From NCBI RefSeq assembly GCF_900142215.1, contig NZ_FRAC01000022.1:1-64000 (forward strand): DNA of 64,000 nt, read 5' to 3'. Source of the DNA: Anaerocolumna jejuensis DSM 15929. Its GTDB lineage: Bacteria; Bacillota; Clostridia; Lachnospirales; Lachnospiraceae. The position numbers and the translations under genes are program-made. Of the stretch, positions 25,108 through 34,765 are shown piece by piece. Within the stretch, counting starts at the first letter, position 1. Each line of letters begins with the position of its first letter. The notes beneath the pieces were generated by a model. It searched no databases. It saw nothing but the letters and a program-made list of their open reading frames with translations, and was not told the DNA's origin.

Positions 25108-25533
25108 ATGGATAGGGACGAAGCATTATATTTGTTGAGTTTTCATTCTGGAAGAAATCCGGATATTGAAAATCCAAAATGGGGACAGGGGTTCCTGGCT
25201 TCATTGAGAAAGTATAGTAGAATAGACAATGAAAACAGTTTTATTGAAGTTATGGAATGCTTAAAGGTGATAAAGGAAGATTTTAATAAGAATGAAGTGA
25301 GCAGAGACCTGATAGCAGATTTATACGGGATATTTTATTATACAAATTTGTGGATTGGAAAGGGAGGAATTCTGGAAAATAGACTGACAGAAGAAGAGCG
25401 AAAAAAAATTGATATAAGAATGAAAATATATTCATACGTGTTAGCTTCTCTTCTGGATTATAGTGAAGAAGGGTGGCAAGAAGCAATTGGAGAATATGAA
25501 TACTATTTGCTGGGTTATACCAACTATGATTGA
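25108..25533 (+). CDS. Hypothetical protein, probable immunity protein
   Basis: A 141-residue helical acidic protein with AAGGGA before the ATG. Motifs: DEALYLLSFHSGRNPDIENP at the start and LWIGKGGILENRLTEEE in the middle. No family recognised. It lies between immunity-type genes on the same strand, with the SUKH gene 25573 following closely. Confidence 0.58.
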   Translation: MDRDEALYLLSFHSGRNPDIENPKWGQGFLASLRKYSRIDNENSFIEVMECLKVIKEDFNKNEVSRDLIADLYGIFYYTNLWIGKGGILENRLTEEERKKIDIRMKIYSYVLASLLDYSEEGWQEAIGEYEYYLLGYTNYD

Positions 25534-25572
25534 TTGAAAAAGCACGATAACGAAAGAAAACCAGGAGGAGTT

Positions 25573-26070
25573 ATGAATAGGAGATGCAGAGAGTTCATTG
25601 GTTGGGCACGAGATAATGGTTGGGATATAATTACCAGATCTGAAACTGGCTTAGAATTGAGTGATAGTATTGCATCAAGGTATAAAGAAATTCCCGAAGG
25701 TTATCTGGAGTTTTTAAATAAAGTTAAACAATGTATAACACCCAGTCAGAAAACATGGTTTATATGTGAGGATGAGTATAATAATAGCTCAGATATTGCA
25801 TTTAAGTGGAATGAATTTGAAGAATTAAGCCTGGAGGCCGCAGAAGATAATAAAGAATGGAAAGCAGAAATAATATCCTGGTGGGATAAACATTTGCCGA
25901 TAATTATGTCAGTTGGTGAAGGATATTCATTCTATGCGATTGATTTAGCCAATAATACAGGAGCTATTGTACAGGGATTTGAGCCGGAATTTGAAGAGGT
26001 AGAAAAAATAGCAAATAATATTGAAGATTTCTTTGAATTAATTATTACTAACAGAATAGGTCTACTGTAA
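25573..26070 (+). CDS. SMI1/KNR4 (SUKH) immunity protein
   Basis: ATG 25573 follows AGGAGGAG closely, so I prefer it to the upstream open codons at 25534; the product is 165 residues. The SUKH core is clear: IPEGYLEFLNKVKQC, then a beta-rich half with WWDKHLPIIMSVGEGYSFYA and IVQGFEPEFEEVEKIANNIE. Proteins of this fold bind toxins of many classes. It lies 17 bases upstream of another SUKH gene, making a tandem pair. Confidence 0.78.
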   Translation: MNRRCREFIGWARDNGWDIITRSETGLELSDSIASRYKEIPEGYLEFLNKVKQCITPSQKTWFICEDEYNNSSDIAFKWNEFEELSLEAAEDNKEWKAEIISWWDKHLPIIMSVGEGYSFYAIDLANNTGAIVQGFEPEFEEVEKIANNIEDFFELIITNRIGLL

Positions 26071-26087
26071 AAAGGAGGATAGTAAAA

Positions 26088-26540
26088 GTGTTAGAAATAA
26101 CAGATTTAAAAAGAAGATTCCTGAAGCTAATGATACAAGATGGTATCAATGAAATTCAATTAGAAGAGCTAGAAAAAACATTGAACATAATTTTACCAAA
26201 GGATTTCAAAGAAATAGCTTCCTTTTTTAGCGGAGGTTCTTTAGGTATAATTGATAACTATAATTTTGCTAAAACCTGTGAAGGGGGAAATATAGTTGAC
26301 GAAACCTTAAGGTTAAGGGAAGCCATAAATTTACCTGCAAATTTCATTGTGTTATCAGAACCGCCGGAGAGTTTAATTGTAATGGATTTAAAAGAAAAGC
26401 CATCAATTATCTGGTGCGATGCTAATGATGTCTCAAATCTTGAGCATAAGTCTTTTTGTAATGAACCCAATGTTTGGGAAGATTATAGTGAATATTTTAA
26501 TGAGTTGCTCACAGACGAAGAAGAGGATAAATTGAGTTGA
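26088..26540 (+). CDS. SMI1/KNR4 (SUKH) immunity protein, second of a tandem pair
   Basis: GTG start behind AAAGGAGG. 150 residues with the canonical order: helix, LEKTLNIILPKDFKEIASFF, then NG/GG loop (SGGSLGIID), beta strands and an acidic C-terminus with FNELLTDEEED. It differs strongly in sequence from the gene just upstream, so the pair is not a recent duplication but two different immunities collected side by side. Confidence 0.8.
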   Translation: MLEITDLKRRFLKLMIQDGINEIQLEELEKTLNIILPKDFKEIASFFSGGSLGIIDNYNFAKTCEGGNIVDETLRLREAINLPANFIVLSEPPESLIVMDLKEKPSIIWCDANDVSNLEHKSFCNEPNVWEDYSEYFNELLTDEEEDKLS

Positions 26541-26620
26541 ATTTGAAATTCGAAATACTACATAATGGTTATTAGTAAACAGGATATATAAGGAAGCAGG
26601 AAATAAGACGGAGTAAACTG

Positions 26621-27526
26621 ATGAGAAAAATCGAACTTGATGATAAAATTTGGGGAGAACTGGGGACACAGAACCTGCCGGAATTAATCAATGAATTTAC
26701 AAAAAATCCAGAGGTTGATTCGGAAATTTTCTATGAATTAGTTGATTGCATCTGGGATGCTGGAACTTGTGAGCCTGCATTTTTTGTTGCAATTCCTCAT
26801 TTAATAGATATAGCTTCCAATCTGGAATTTTGCAGGGCGAAAGACTTATGGAGCTATTTAGGCAGCTGGGTATCCACACATAAGAAATATTGTGAGGAGG
26901 TTTCTGAAGAAATATTGGATTTGTTTTATTCTTCATTGCGATACGCTGAAAAGGTATGCGCAGAATCCATATTCAAAGCTGGTAAATTAAGTGGTATTGA
27001 TGCAGTATATTTATATGCAGGTTTATTTACATTTTCAAAGCATGATTTGGGATACATGACAATGAGCGGCTATAAAGATGATCTGGAAGGTACATCCGTT
27101 GCAAAATGTGAAAATGGACATTTAAATGATGTTACTGTTTATAATTCCGGAATAGCAGCATATGAAGAAAAAGAATTTCCAAGTAGTATAACAGTACCTG
27201 ACCTAACTTCTATTAACTATCATTTTGAAAAGATAGATGATAATCCTTGGCTGCTATTTGAGGAGGGTATTCAAAAATTAATAAAGAATAATAATATTAG
27301 TAAGGAAATAAAAGCTCATTTAAGATTATCAGAATTAATAGTCAAGCATGGCGTGAAACCGGATTTACCTGTAAAATATGCCTTTTCCCTATATGGAAGT
27401 CTTTTGCTTTGCAATGGCTCAATTGATGAAAGCAACCGCTTATTTCATGGTTGGGATAAAATAATTTGCCAGGAATGCGGGCAGGAATTTATTTTTGCTG
27501 ATGGTTGGTGTGAAAGTTGCTTATAA
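26621..27526 (+). CDS. HEAT-like protein with C-terminal zinc ribbon
   Basis: A 301-residue protein with a GGAG site. Helical repeats fill residues 10-150 (CIWDAGTCEPAFFVAIPHLI), then a mixed region, and a zinc ribbon at the end: ICQECGQEF with a second CESC pair ten residues on. Such tails occur in large immunity-type proteins. Function not recognised; its larger size and the zinc site set it apart from its neighbours. Cytoplasmic. Confidence 0.6.
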   Translation: MRKIELDDKIWGELGTQNLPELINEFTKNPEVDSEIFYELVDCIWDAGTCEPAFFVAIPHLIDIASNLEFCRAKDLWSYLGSWVSTHKKYCEEVSEEILDLFYSSLRYAEKVCAESIFKAGKLSGIDAVYLYAGLFTFSKHDLGYMTMSGYKDDLEGTSVAKCENGHLNDVTVYNSGIAAYEEKEFPSSITVPDLTSINYHFEKIDDNPWLLFEEGIQKLIKNNNISKEIKAHLRLSELIVKHGVKPDLPVKYAFSLYGSLLLCNGSIDESNRLFHGWDKIICQECGQEFIFADGWCESCL

Positions 27527-27643
27527 TTTTCCAATACATGATTTTAGTTATACATAATCATTCTTAGAAAAGTTGAATTTCTATTTAATAAAAACTATCA
27601 AGCATATCTGAATCAAATAATAGTGCTAAGTGAGGGTAGATTA

Positions 27644-28018
27644 ATGTTTATAAGCAGTAATTTGGGAACCGTCCAGTGTATCACTTTTTCAGAATACGAA
27701 GAGCATATTAACGAATGTATAAAACACGATCCGGGCAATGAAATATGGTGCAGCTGTAATAATGGCACAGAAGATTATCCTTGTCTCTCCATCCTTGTAA
27801 AAGACGGGGAAGCTGCTATTAACTACTTTTCAGAAAATAATGCTGCGATGTTTTCCTCCGTAGGTGATTTATCTAAAGATGGTATTGTTAAGTTTGAAGG
27901 CGGCCAATATGAAGCAGCGGCATATCAAATAGTACCACTGATGTCTGCGTTGGAATGTGCATTACAGTTCTTTCATTCCCAGGAAAAGCCATCCTGTATT
28001 GAATGGGAAGAATTATAA
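27644..28018 (+). CDS. Imm1-like immunity protein
   Basis: I take ATG 27644 (GAGGG at about eight bases) over the GTG at 27623; about 124 residues. The pattern matches Imm1: a strand with YPCLSILVKDGEAAINYF, then FSSVGDLSKDG, an AAYQIVPLMSALECAL helix, and the final PSCIEWEEL. Imm1 proteins protect against toxins of several nuclease and deaminase types. The family call is from pattern memory. It is the last recognisable immunity gene of the island. Confidence 0.62.
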   Translation: MFISSNLGTVQCITFSEYEEHINECIKHDPGNEIWCSCNNGTEDYPCLSILVKDGEAAINYFSENNAAMFSSVGDLSKDGIVKFEGGQYEAAAYQIVPLMSALECALQFFHSQEKPSCIEWEEL

Positions 28019-28251
28019 TAGGGCTTGTGCAGCAGCATATTACCATCATCATTTACACTTGCTGAAGGATATAAAAGAGCGGATTATGGAGAAAAAAATT
28101 TATGAATTGCTTCTTTATGGGGAAATTACATGATTGTGATTTATAGTATATCGTTAACAAATTATCCATGTACCATATATAACTAAATCAGTAAATTCAA
28201 CTTTAGTGAACTGCCAAAGGAAAAAATGAGGGAAAAGGAGTAACAAAAGAT

Positions 28252-28827
28252 ATGGGTTTATTTGGCTTATTCGGAAAATCAAAGAATTCAGAAGAGGAAT
28301 CGTTACCAAAGAATGAGGTGGAACAGTGGGTTGCCTCCACCTATGCCCTTTGGTCGGAATATTGCGGGGGAAGCCGGAAATATATCGGCGGCTATAGGAA
28401 AAACCGTGCCAATGCCAGTATGATGAGAGGTGTGTTAAGGCGGGATTGGTTGATTTCTGACCATGACGAAGGGGTGGAAATGGTAGAATATTTGTTGAAT
28501 GAAAAGAGCCATATCGGTGAGGCAGAGAAGACGGCTGCATGGGATTACTGCCGCACCTGCCAGCTGGCTGGCATGTTTTATGTAGCCGGTTATATGGAAC
28601 GGCAGGAAACGATGGAGCTTTCAGTAAAAGCTGCAAGGATAATGCAGCAAAACTACAGATCATGGGATGAATTGATTCTCAGCTATATAGAAGGTTATAC
28701 CCAGTGGAGAAAAGAGGAAGGCGGAAACGCGGAAGAAGAAATAAGGGAGCGCAACGAATTGTATCGGAAGCTTAAAGCCATACCGGATGGGCCTTACAGC
28801 CTGCCCTGGGAATTGCTGCTTATCTGA
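28252..28827 (+). CDS. DUF1266 domain protein
   Basis: A 191-residue protein starting MGLFGLFGKSK, with GGAG before the ATG. The second half carries the DUF1266 pattern: AWDYCRTCQLAGMFYVAGYM, then helices and SWDELILSYIEGYTQW. Function of the family is unknown; members appear near type VI and contact-dependent toxin loci. The GC content rises here, marking the right end of the AT-rich island. A strong terminator follows. Confidence 0.75.
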   Translation: MGLFGLFGKSKNSEEESLPKNEVEQWVASTYALWSEYCGGSRKYIGGYRKNRANASMMRGVLRRDWLISDHDEGVEMVEYLLNEKSHIGEAEKTAAWDYCRTCQLAGMFYVAGYMERQETMELSVKAARIMQQNYRSWDELILSYIEGYTQWRKEEGGNAEEEIRERNELYRKLKAIPDGPYSLPWELLLI

Positions 28828-28856
28828 AAATATAAACAATACGGAACAAGAGCAGA

Positions 28857-28912
28857 GAAAAAAGCGTAGGACTTGTCTTATAAAATAGTAAGACAAACCC
28901 TACGCTTTTTCT
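28857..28912. terminator. Bidirectional-type terminator hairpin
   Basis: Stem AAAAAGCGTAGG pairs with CCTACGCTTTTT, with an inner stem TTGTCTTA/TAAGACAA. A-run before and T-run after make it a terminator on both strands. It follows the DUF1266 gene. Confidence 0.88.
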
Positions 28913-29176
28913 ATGCCTGTAAATACAGTAAATTATCAAGCGGTAAATGCAGTAAATTTTAAGCCCAAATAGAGTAAATTTTAAGTCCTAAATAGAGTGA
29001 AATTTTAAGCTCAGAGATACCATTTTATGACTAAAAAGTGAAAAATAGGAAATAAGTAGCAGGGATATGATATAAAAAATAGCGAGATTTTCCCGATAAA
29101 TACTATAAGGCTGATATTAGGCAATTAAGTATGACAGCTGGGATGTCAAAACAGCTGGAAAAAGGGGAGAGAATTT
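28913..29176. repeat. Short tandem repeats in an AT-rich spacer
   Basis: Around 28950-29020 three units of about 23 bases share GTAAATTTTAAG and AAATAGAG. The remaining spacer is AT-rich and ends in the GGGGAGAG ribosome site of the next gene. I see no gene here. Confidence 0.55.
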
Positions 29177-29899
29177 ATGGATTCTTATTACGAGCAATGG
29201 TTCCGTGAGGGAGAAAAATGGATGGCAGCTTACCGCAAACGGGTGCTTGGAATGAGTGCCGGTAAGATAATTCCACTTACTATAATTGCATTAATGCTGG
29301 TATTCGGAGGAATGGCATTGCTGAATGATGGCTCACCCCAGGATACCATGAATGGAGTTTGGGCAGGTTTTTTTCTGGGAGTATTTGTTTCCCTCATTTA
29401 CCTGCTGCTTCTTCTGCCGGGTCTCAGTTCCGGTAGAATGCGCCGCAACATGCAAAGGGCTGTGAGTGCATTGAATACAGTGGATGGTGAACAGGAGCTG
29501 CTTGGAAGGGAGCTGCTTTTAGCGGCTAAAGATTCTTCCCGGGTGCTGAATTATGAAATGGTGGGTCCGAAATCGAATCACACACCTGCCCGTTTTATAC
29601 TTTCTCCTCACTATGTCTGCTTATGGGGCAGCTCGCCGCTGGTCATACTGGTACGCCTGTCCGATGTGTCAGAAATCCGCTCGGATGAGGAGGATAAAAG
29701 AGCAGTTAACTACGGCACCCAGGTCAGCACCATCAGTAAAATCGAATTACATACAATACTCTTTTATTATAAAAAACTTGGCGGCAGCAGTTCAACGGAA
29801 GAGGAGCTGGCAGATGTCGGAATGGGATTTTTTAGCCGTGAAATTCGTGACAGGGTATTTGCGATGCTTCAAAAGCAGCAAATAGAAGGAGCACATTGA
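29177..29899 (+). CDS. Membrane protein with two membrane segments and a cytoplasmic PH-like domain
   Basis: A 240-residue protein. Two hydrophobic segments (about 31-50 and 60-82) follow a short cytoplasmic N-terminus, then a soluble C-terminal domain of 150 residues rich in short strands (ARFILSPHYVCLWGSSPLVI), suggestive of a PH-like fold. The ribosome site is strong. No named family. It lies just before the injection-like operon, with its own transcript, and may be an accessory part; that link is only positional. Confidence 0.65.
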   Translation: MDSYYEQWFREGEKWMAAYRKRVLGMSAGKIIPLTIIALMLVFGGMALLNDGSPQDTMNGVWAGFFLGVFVSLIYLLLLLPGLSSGRMRRNMQRAVSALNTVDGEQELLGRELLLAAKDSSRVLNYEMVGPKSNHTPARFILSPHYVCLWGSSPLVILVRLSDVSEIRSDEEDKRAVNYGTQVSTISKIELHTILFYYKKLGGSSSTEEELADVGMGFFSREIRDRVFAMLQKQQIEGAH

Positions 29900-30252
29900 T
29901 GAAAACTGTCGATTTAGCGGATAAATAGTAAAAATTTACTACTTTTAATTTATAAAAAATTATAGTAAGCGAGTGTGGAGACTTACATTTGAAATAAAAA
30001 TGATGAATAAAACCGGAGAGTTTTAAATGATAATGGATGAAAAGGGGAAAATTTATACACAATTGTGTAAGAAGTATGAAAATTTAATATCAATTAGTAC
30101 GGTAAAAGTTGGATATGTAAATAAAATGCGAAATAAGTAAAGTATTGACTAGCTATCCAATTAATGCTATAATAACCCATACATAGACATAATTTTCTAT
30201 TATTTGATAAAATATCCATCGTTTAATAGAAAAGGGGTTAAGGGGGAGAAAA
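29900..30252. other. Leader region before the injection-like operon
   Basis: AT-rich. It holds a possible 37-residue plus-strand frame (30027-30140, with GGAGAG before its ATG; low confidence) and the promoter at 30145-30173. Confidence 0.5.
30145..30173 (+). promoter_or_regulatory. Strong sigma-A type promoter of the injection-like operon
   Basis: TTGACT (30145-30150), exactly 17 bases, then a perfect TATAAT (30168-30173). The transcript would start near 30180, about 70 bases before the GTG at 30253. Confidence 0.75.
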
Positions 30253-32043
30253 GTGAAAAAACGAAGGGCTAGTTTTGCCGTAATCTTGTTATTTCTATCT
30301 GTTCTGGTGATGAGTATTACAGTTCTTGCAGATGAGCAACCGGAAAGTAAAAATAAATCGGTTATTTTTCTTTTTGATTCCAGCGGAAGTATGAAAACCA
30401 ATGACGAGAATCGTCTTGCAATAGACAGTATTGCACAATTGACCTATGCACTTCCCAGTGACTACCGGGTAGGAGTGGTATCTTACAATGCCAATGTTGT
30501 AATCAGCCAACAGCCGGTGGACAGCAATAAGCGCAGCCGGATTATGGACCTTGCCAACCGGATTCAGTATGAAGGCTTCAGCAATGCGGGAAAAGGGATG
30601 CTGCGTGCAGTTGACCTTTTAAAGAAAGAAAAGGCGGGGGAGAAGACCATCGTCCTGCTGACAGATGGCGAGATTCTGATGAAGGATGACGAGGCTACCA
30701 GGGAATCCTCTTCCTTATACCGGAAAGCAGTAAAAAAGGCTTCTGAAGCGGGAATTACAATTCATGTGATTGGCTTAGGCAGTCAGATGCGGAATATGAA
30801 GAACCCTATCTTTGCCGCTGCTGAAAAAACCGGCGGAGGCAGCTATCTGGCTTCACGGCCTAAGGACATTCAGAATGCAATCGATACCATTCTCATAGAT
30901 AAATTGAATATTAAACAGACAAATCTTGCAATTGTGGATGCGGATGGAAAGCAGGAATCACTTTCCCTTGACTGCCCCTTTGTAAACGCAGGCATGGTTC
31001 GGGTGCTGCTGACCAGCAACGCACCCATTAAAAATCTAAAGACAAATTTTCAGGCTGAGGCTGCGAATCAGATTAATGGAGAAAAATATTCGCTCATTCA
31101 AATAAAAAAACCCACCAGTGAAAAGATTGACCTGAGTTTTCAGGGGGCTTCGGGAAGCCGTGTGAAGATAGCCATGATTCCGGAATACCGGATATTGCCC
31201 AAGGTAAAGGTCGAATATGACGACAAGGTACCTTCCGACCCGGAGGCCGTTTATTATGAACGTACTGCCCGAATCACCTATACCTTTTACGATATGGAAA
31301 ATCAGAATTTACAGCTTTGGACGGAACCCTTCTTTGACCATAACAGAGTGGACCTGTCTTCAGACGGAAAGAATTTTCAGGAAAAGGCATTAAGCGGAGG
31401 CAAAATTACAATACAGGAGGCAGTAACGAAAGATCAGACAGAGAATATCAGCTTCGGTTACTCTAAGCTTCCGTTCTATGTATATGGAGAGAATGCTGTA
31501 AAGGTACAACTGGAAGGCCCTCCGGCCCTGCCTGTTGAAAAGCCCAAGCCTCCCTACCTGCTTATTGGAGCAGGAATTGCGGTGGCGGTGCTTATTATAG
31601 CATTAATTATCTGGCTTTTACTCAGAAGAAAGCCAGAACCCCTTCCTCCGGACGACAAGCCGGAGCCGAGCAGGTACAGCTATACTGGAAAACTGAATAT
31701 CTATATTACAAGGGCGCCTGCCGGATATGATATTCCGCCTCTGACCTACAACCTGTTCCGATTGCCCTCGGGGAAGGTCATGTCCCTGGCGGATATTCTG
31801 GAAAGCTGTGCCGTACAGGAATTCTTTGAAGGAGCGGATAAAATTTACTTTAAATCCGGTCCTAACCATAACTTAATCCTGACAAATAACTCGGACTGCA
31901 CCGTGATGAAGAACCGTGAAATCCTCATGAAGAAAAAAAGCTATCAGATTACGGTGGGCGGTAAAGTGGATATTGTATTTGAGGATGAGACAAGTGAATT
32001 AACGTTCCAGTATAAAGATTTAAAACCATCTGAAATGCGTTGA
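30253..32043 (+). CDS. vWA-domain membrane protein with cytoplasmic FHA-like tail
   Basis: A 596-residue protein with a signal peptide (1-26) and a vWA domain (about 35-220) with an intact metal site: Asp42, Ser44 and Ser46 in FDSSGSM, plus LLTDGE. A beta-rich extracellular region follows, then one membrane segment (about 435-458, flanked by LLRRKP) and a cytoplasmic C-terminal domain of about 110 residues with an FHA-like strand pattern. The vWA part faces outward. First gene of the operon (GTG start after GGGGGAG). It probably anchors or senses contact for the machine; this is inference from context. Confidence 0.8.
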   Translation: MKKRRASFAVILLFLSVLVMSITVLADEQPESKNKSVIFLFDSSGSMKTNDENRLAIDSIAQLTYALPSDYRVGVVSYNANVVISQQPVDSNKRSRIMDLANRIQYEGFSNAGKGMLRAVDLLKKEKAGEKTIVLLTDGEILMKDDEATRESSSLYRKAVKKASEAGITIHVIGLGSQMRNMKNPIFAAAEKTGGGSYLASRPKDIQNAIDTILIDKLNIKQTNLAIVDADGKQESLSLDCPFVNAGMVRVLLTSNAPIKNLKTNFQAEAANQINGEKYSLIQIKKPTSEKIDLSFQGASGSRVKIAMIPEYRILPKVKVEYDDKVPSDPEAVYYERTARITYTFYDMENQNLQLWTEPFFDHNRVDLSSDGKNFQEKALSGGKITIQEAVTKDQTENISFGYSKLPFYVYGENAVKVQLEGPPALPVEKPKPPYLLIGAGIAVAVLIIALIIWLLLRRKPEPLPPDDKPEPSRYSYTGKLNIYITRAPAGYDIPPLTYNLFRLPSGKVMSLADILESCAVQEFFEGADKIYFKSGPNHNLILTNNSDCTVMKNREILMKKKSYQITVGGKVDIVFEDETSELTFQYKDLKPSEMR

Positions 32044-32102
32044 TTGTCTGCGTAAAATAAGAGGGATTAAATAAATGAAAAGTAAGAGAAAGGGAGTGGT
32101 AA

Positions 32103-34292
32103 ATGATGGAGATTATAAGCCAAACTAACCGGACAATCTTACTGGATGTCATAAATCCGGAAAAACTTGACCTACTTACGTTGGTTGGGGAGGTAAAAGG
32201 AATTGACAGTCTAAGTGATGACCAGATGCGCGAAATCAATCTGCATCTGGAATGCCGCAGCTACGAAGAGGCGGAGAGGAAAATGGCACCGGTTATTTGG
32301 TCCTTTTTCGATGCGAACTCACAATCGGTTAAATATACGTTGAAAAAACCGGAGAATATTTCGGAATCCATGCTGACGGAAATTAAGCTGAATGAGCAGG
32401 AGAACTTCTTGAAAACAGTTTTTACTGTTATGAGCTCAAGAAAGTCACAGGGACTGCTGAATGTGGAGTTTGGATTTGAAAAGCTGCTGGAAATGATATC
32501 CCCTAAAAAGGTAATGGAGGATATTAAGCAGGTCCGTAAGGAGATTCAGTATAATTACAGCAAATATGCAGAAATGGAAGACGGAGACCCGGGAAAACTG
32601 GATTTAGGTGACCGGCTGAATGTGTTATTTGAAGATGCCAGCACCAATTATAATAATGTAATGGCAATGCTCCCCTTAGCAATTGAAGATGTCAAGACCC
32701 GCTTGCTTCTGGGCGGAGGAGAACTGAAATCCGATAATAAGGAACTGGTGCCCGGAATTCTTACTATGGCGGAAAACGGGGAATTAAAGGTTTTGGAAGC
32801 TCCCAAGGAAGAGAATACGGCATTGGCGACCTTGGATGATAATATTAATGCAGGACTGATTGAAGTAATCAGGGAAGATTATAATGCGGTCAATGACACT
32901 CCCAGTGACTATGTCCAGAATCTGGTGGTACGTACCTTCTGTCCTCTGTCCTCGACCAATCAGAGTAAGATTGATGTGGAAACAGAGGTGCAGAATTATA
33001 ATTCCTATCTGGAATTCTACCGTACTTCAAAGGATAATTTTATCAAGGTTGTAAAGCCCCTGGTAGAAAAACTGTTAGGAATCAAGATGTTTTTCGACCA
33101 GTACAAGGCGAAATCCAAAGGAATGCCGCCGTCCTTGCTGATTGCCAATATATCACCGGAAATGCTTGCAAAAAGCTCCAATCTCCCAAGGCTGATTACA
33201 TACTTAAATACCACCAACAGTAAAAATAATTTTAAGGATACTATCTGGTATGCCATTTATCCCAATGTATCCTGGAGCCAGAATGTCACCAATAAGATTA
33301 ACCGGGAAAGATTTAAGGGAAATGTCCAAAAGGCCGGGACCGATGTATACAGTATGGAGTCCTTAAGCATTTTACTGGATGTATTTAAAGACTACCGCGT
33401 TGAAACCTTCTTCTCCTTTGAGAACCGGGAAGAGACCACCTTTAATGCCCTTGCGGCAGAAGGTGTGGAGAAGGCCATAGAAAAATGCGCCCCTTTGATT
33501 GGAAAGTCCTACAGTGAATTTGCAATACCCGTCCTGCCGAATTTTACGGTTATCCCGAAGAATAAGTCCGGTGTCATTCTGGACACCAAGATGCGGGTGA
33601 CGGACGGAAACAGTGCGGCGTTTTCCGATGCAAAAGAAGATGTCATGCGGTTGTGGATAGAGGGTGTTTATATTAATGGAGCATATGTGGCAGCCGGCTT
33701 CCATGCAGCATGCCAGTGCCCGGAGTACTTAAAGGACCATTTCAACCGGACAAAGGTAAGGACCGATTCAGAGCTTCCGGGTGTGCGTTTTGATATTGAA
33801 GCAGGGAACAATTCCCTGTTGGCCTATACCACCATGCCGAAGGAAATTACCGGCTTTACAACTACCATAAAGAATCAGATTAACCAGAAGAATTTCGGCT
33901 GGATTTTTTCATCTGAAAATGCTTCTCTAAATGGGGAGAATATAACAAATATTACGGTCTATAAGGCCAGAAACCTGTTATATAATTCAGAATACTCCTC
34001 CTATGAATCTGTGTATAAGACCCAGGTGACCACTTATATTGAGAGGATACTCCGGTATGTGACCGGGGATTTCAAGGAAGATAATATCAAGAACTTTTTC
34101 TCAAACAATCCTCAAAGTCAAAAGAGCAAGTGGTCGATGAAAAAGGATTGTATTAATGCAATCATCACAGAAGGCGACAATTTAGAGTATAGCATTAATG
34201 AAGCAACAAGCATTTGTGAGCTTACCATATCATTTAATGGCAGCCCGCGCAACCTGGAAGTTTTAATTAACCGGGTAAATGCAAATGCATAA
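32103..34292 (+). CDS. Large sheath-like protein of a contractile or type-VI-like machine
   Basis: A 729-residue soluble protein, GGGAG site, no signal peptide. The N-terminal half is helical with coiled-coil tendency (about 95-180); the C-terminal half has a stretch (VMRLWIEGVYINGAYVAAGF) reminiscent of the inserted strand core of contractile sheath subunits such as TssC. It is followed at once by two genes for tube-like proteins, the normal sheath-tube order. It is longer than TssC (about 490), so an extra N-terminal domain may replace TssB. The assignment is by size, order and pattern, not a confident homology. Confidence 0.5.
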   Translation: MMEIISQTNRTILLDVINPEKLDLLTLVGEVKGIDSLSDDQMREINLHLECRSYEEAERKMAPVIWSFFDANSQSVKYTLKKPENISESMLTEIKLNEQENFLKTVFTVMSSRKSQGLLNVEFGFEKLLEMISPKKVMEDIKQVRKEIQYNYSKYAEMEDGDPGKLDLGDRLNVLFEDASTNYNNVMAMLPLAIEDVKTRLLLGGGELKSDNKELVPGILTMAENGELKVLEAPKEENTALATLDDNINAGLIEVIREDYNAVNDTPSDYVQNLVVRTFCPLSSTNQSKIDVETEVQNYNSYLEFYRTSKDNFIKVVKPLVEKLLGIKMFFDQYKAKSKGMPPSLLIANISPEMLAKSSNLPRLITYLNTTNSKNNFKDTIWYAIYPNVSWSQNVTNKINRERFKGNVQKAGTDVYSMESLSILLDVFKDYRVETFFSFENREETTFNALAAEGVEKAIEKCAPLIGKSYSEFAIPVLPNFTVIPKNKSGVILDTKMRVTDGNSAAFSDAKEDVMRLWIEGVYINGAYVAAGFHAACQCPEYLKDHFNRTKVRTDSELPGVRFDIEAGNNSLLAYTTMPKEITGFTTTIKNQINQKNFGWIFSSENASLNGENITNITVYKARNLLYNSEYSSYESVYKTQVTTYIERILRYVTGDFKEDNIKNFFSNNPQSQKSKWSMKKDCINAIITEGDNLEYSINEATSICELTISFNGSPRNLEVLINRVNANA

Positions 34293-34325
34293 CATAATCA
34301 CATTCAAAGAATGGAGGAATGAACA

Positions 34326-34751
34326 ATGGGATTTAGACTGAAAATTGATGGATCAGGACCTGTAAACTTAAGTGAAAGATGTATCACAAGTGTGAATTTT
34401 CACTCAGATATTCCGGAGGACTCGAATGCAAGAGCTACCGACCACGGAACAGAGCTAATTATTCAGGGAAAGATGCTGTTCTCCTTAGGTGCGGAGGTGG
34501 AGGATTCCACCTTAAACCTTGCAAAATGGAGTATTGTACCAAGTGAATCTGCTGACAGTTACCGTAAGGTTCAGGTGGATGTGGTTGCAGCAGACCAGGT
34601 GGTAAGGCAGATTACCCTTCCCAATGCATTTGTTATGGATTACAGGGAGGAACTGGATGATGAGCATGGTGTAGGCGTTTTCTATCTTCATGTAAAACAG
34701 AAGAAGGATTTAACCCAGAACACTGCCGTTGAAGGCGGATTTGGACAATAA
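34326..34751 (+). CDS. Tube-like protein 1 (Hcp / phage tail-tube type)
   Basis: A 141-residue soluble beta-rich protein with GGAGG before the ATG. The pattern of strands and the segments SNARATDHGTELIIQGKM, YRKVQVDVV and FYLHVKQKKD fit the six-stranded barrel of Hcp/gp19 tube proteins (a long loop, then a helix, then the strand ending in KQKK). It is a clear paralogue of the next gene (about 35-40 percent identity by eye over the full length). It is predicted to form the inner tube. Confidence 0.55.
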   Translation: MGFRLKIDGSGPVNLSERCITSVNFHSDIPEDSNARATDHGTELIIQGKMLFSLGAEVEDSTLNLAKWSIVPSESADSYRKVQVDVVAADQVVRQITLPNAFVMDYREELDDEHGVGVFYLHVKQKKDLTQNTAVEGGFGQ

Positions 34752-34765
34752 GGGAGGGAGATACT

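Noticed and set aside
28154..28663. 169-residue minus-strand frame
   Set aside because: It is Pro/Ser/His-rich, has no ribosome site and overlaps the DUF1266 gene on the other strand.
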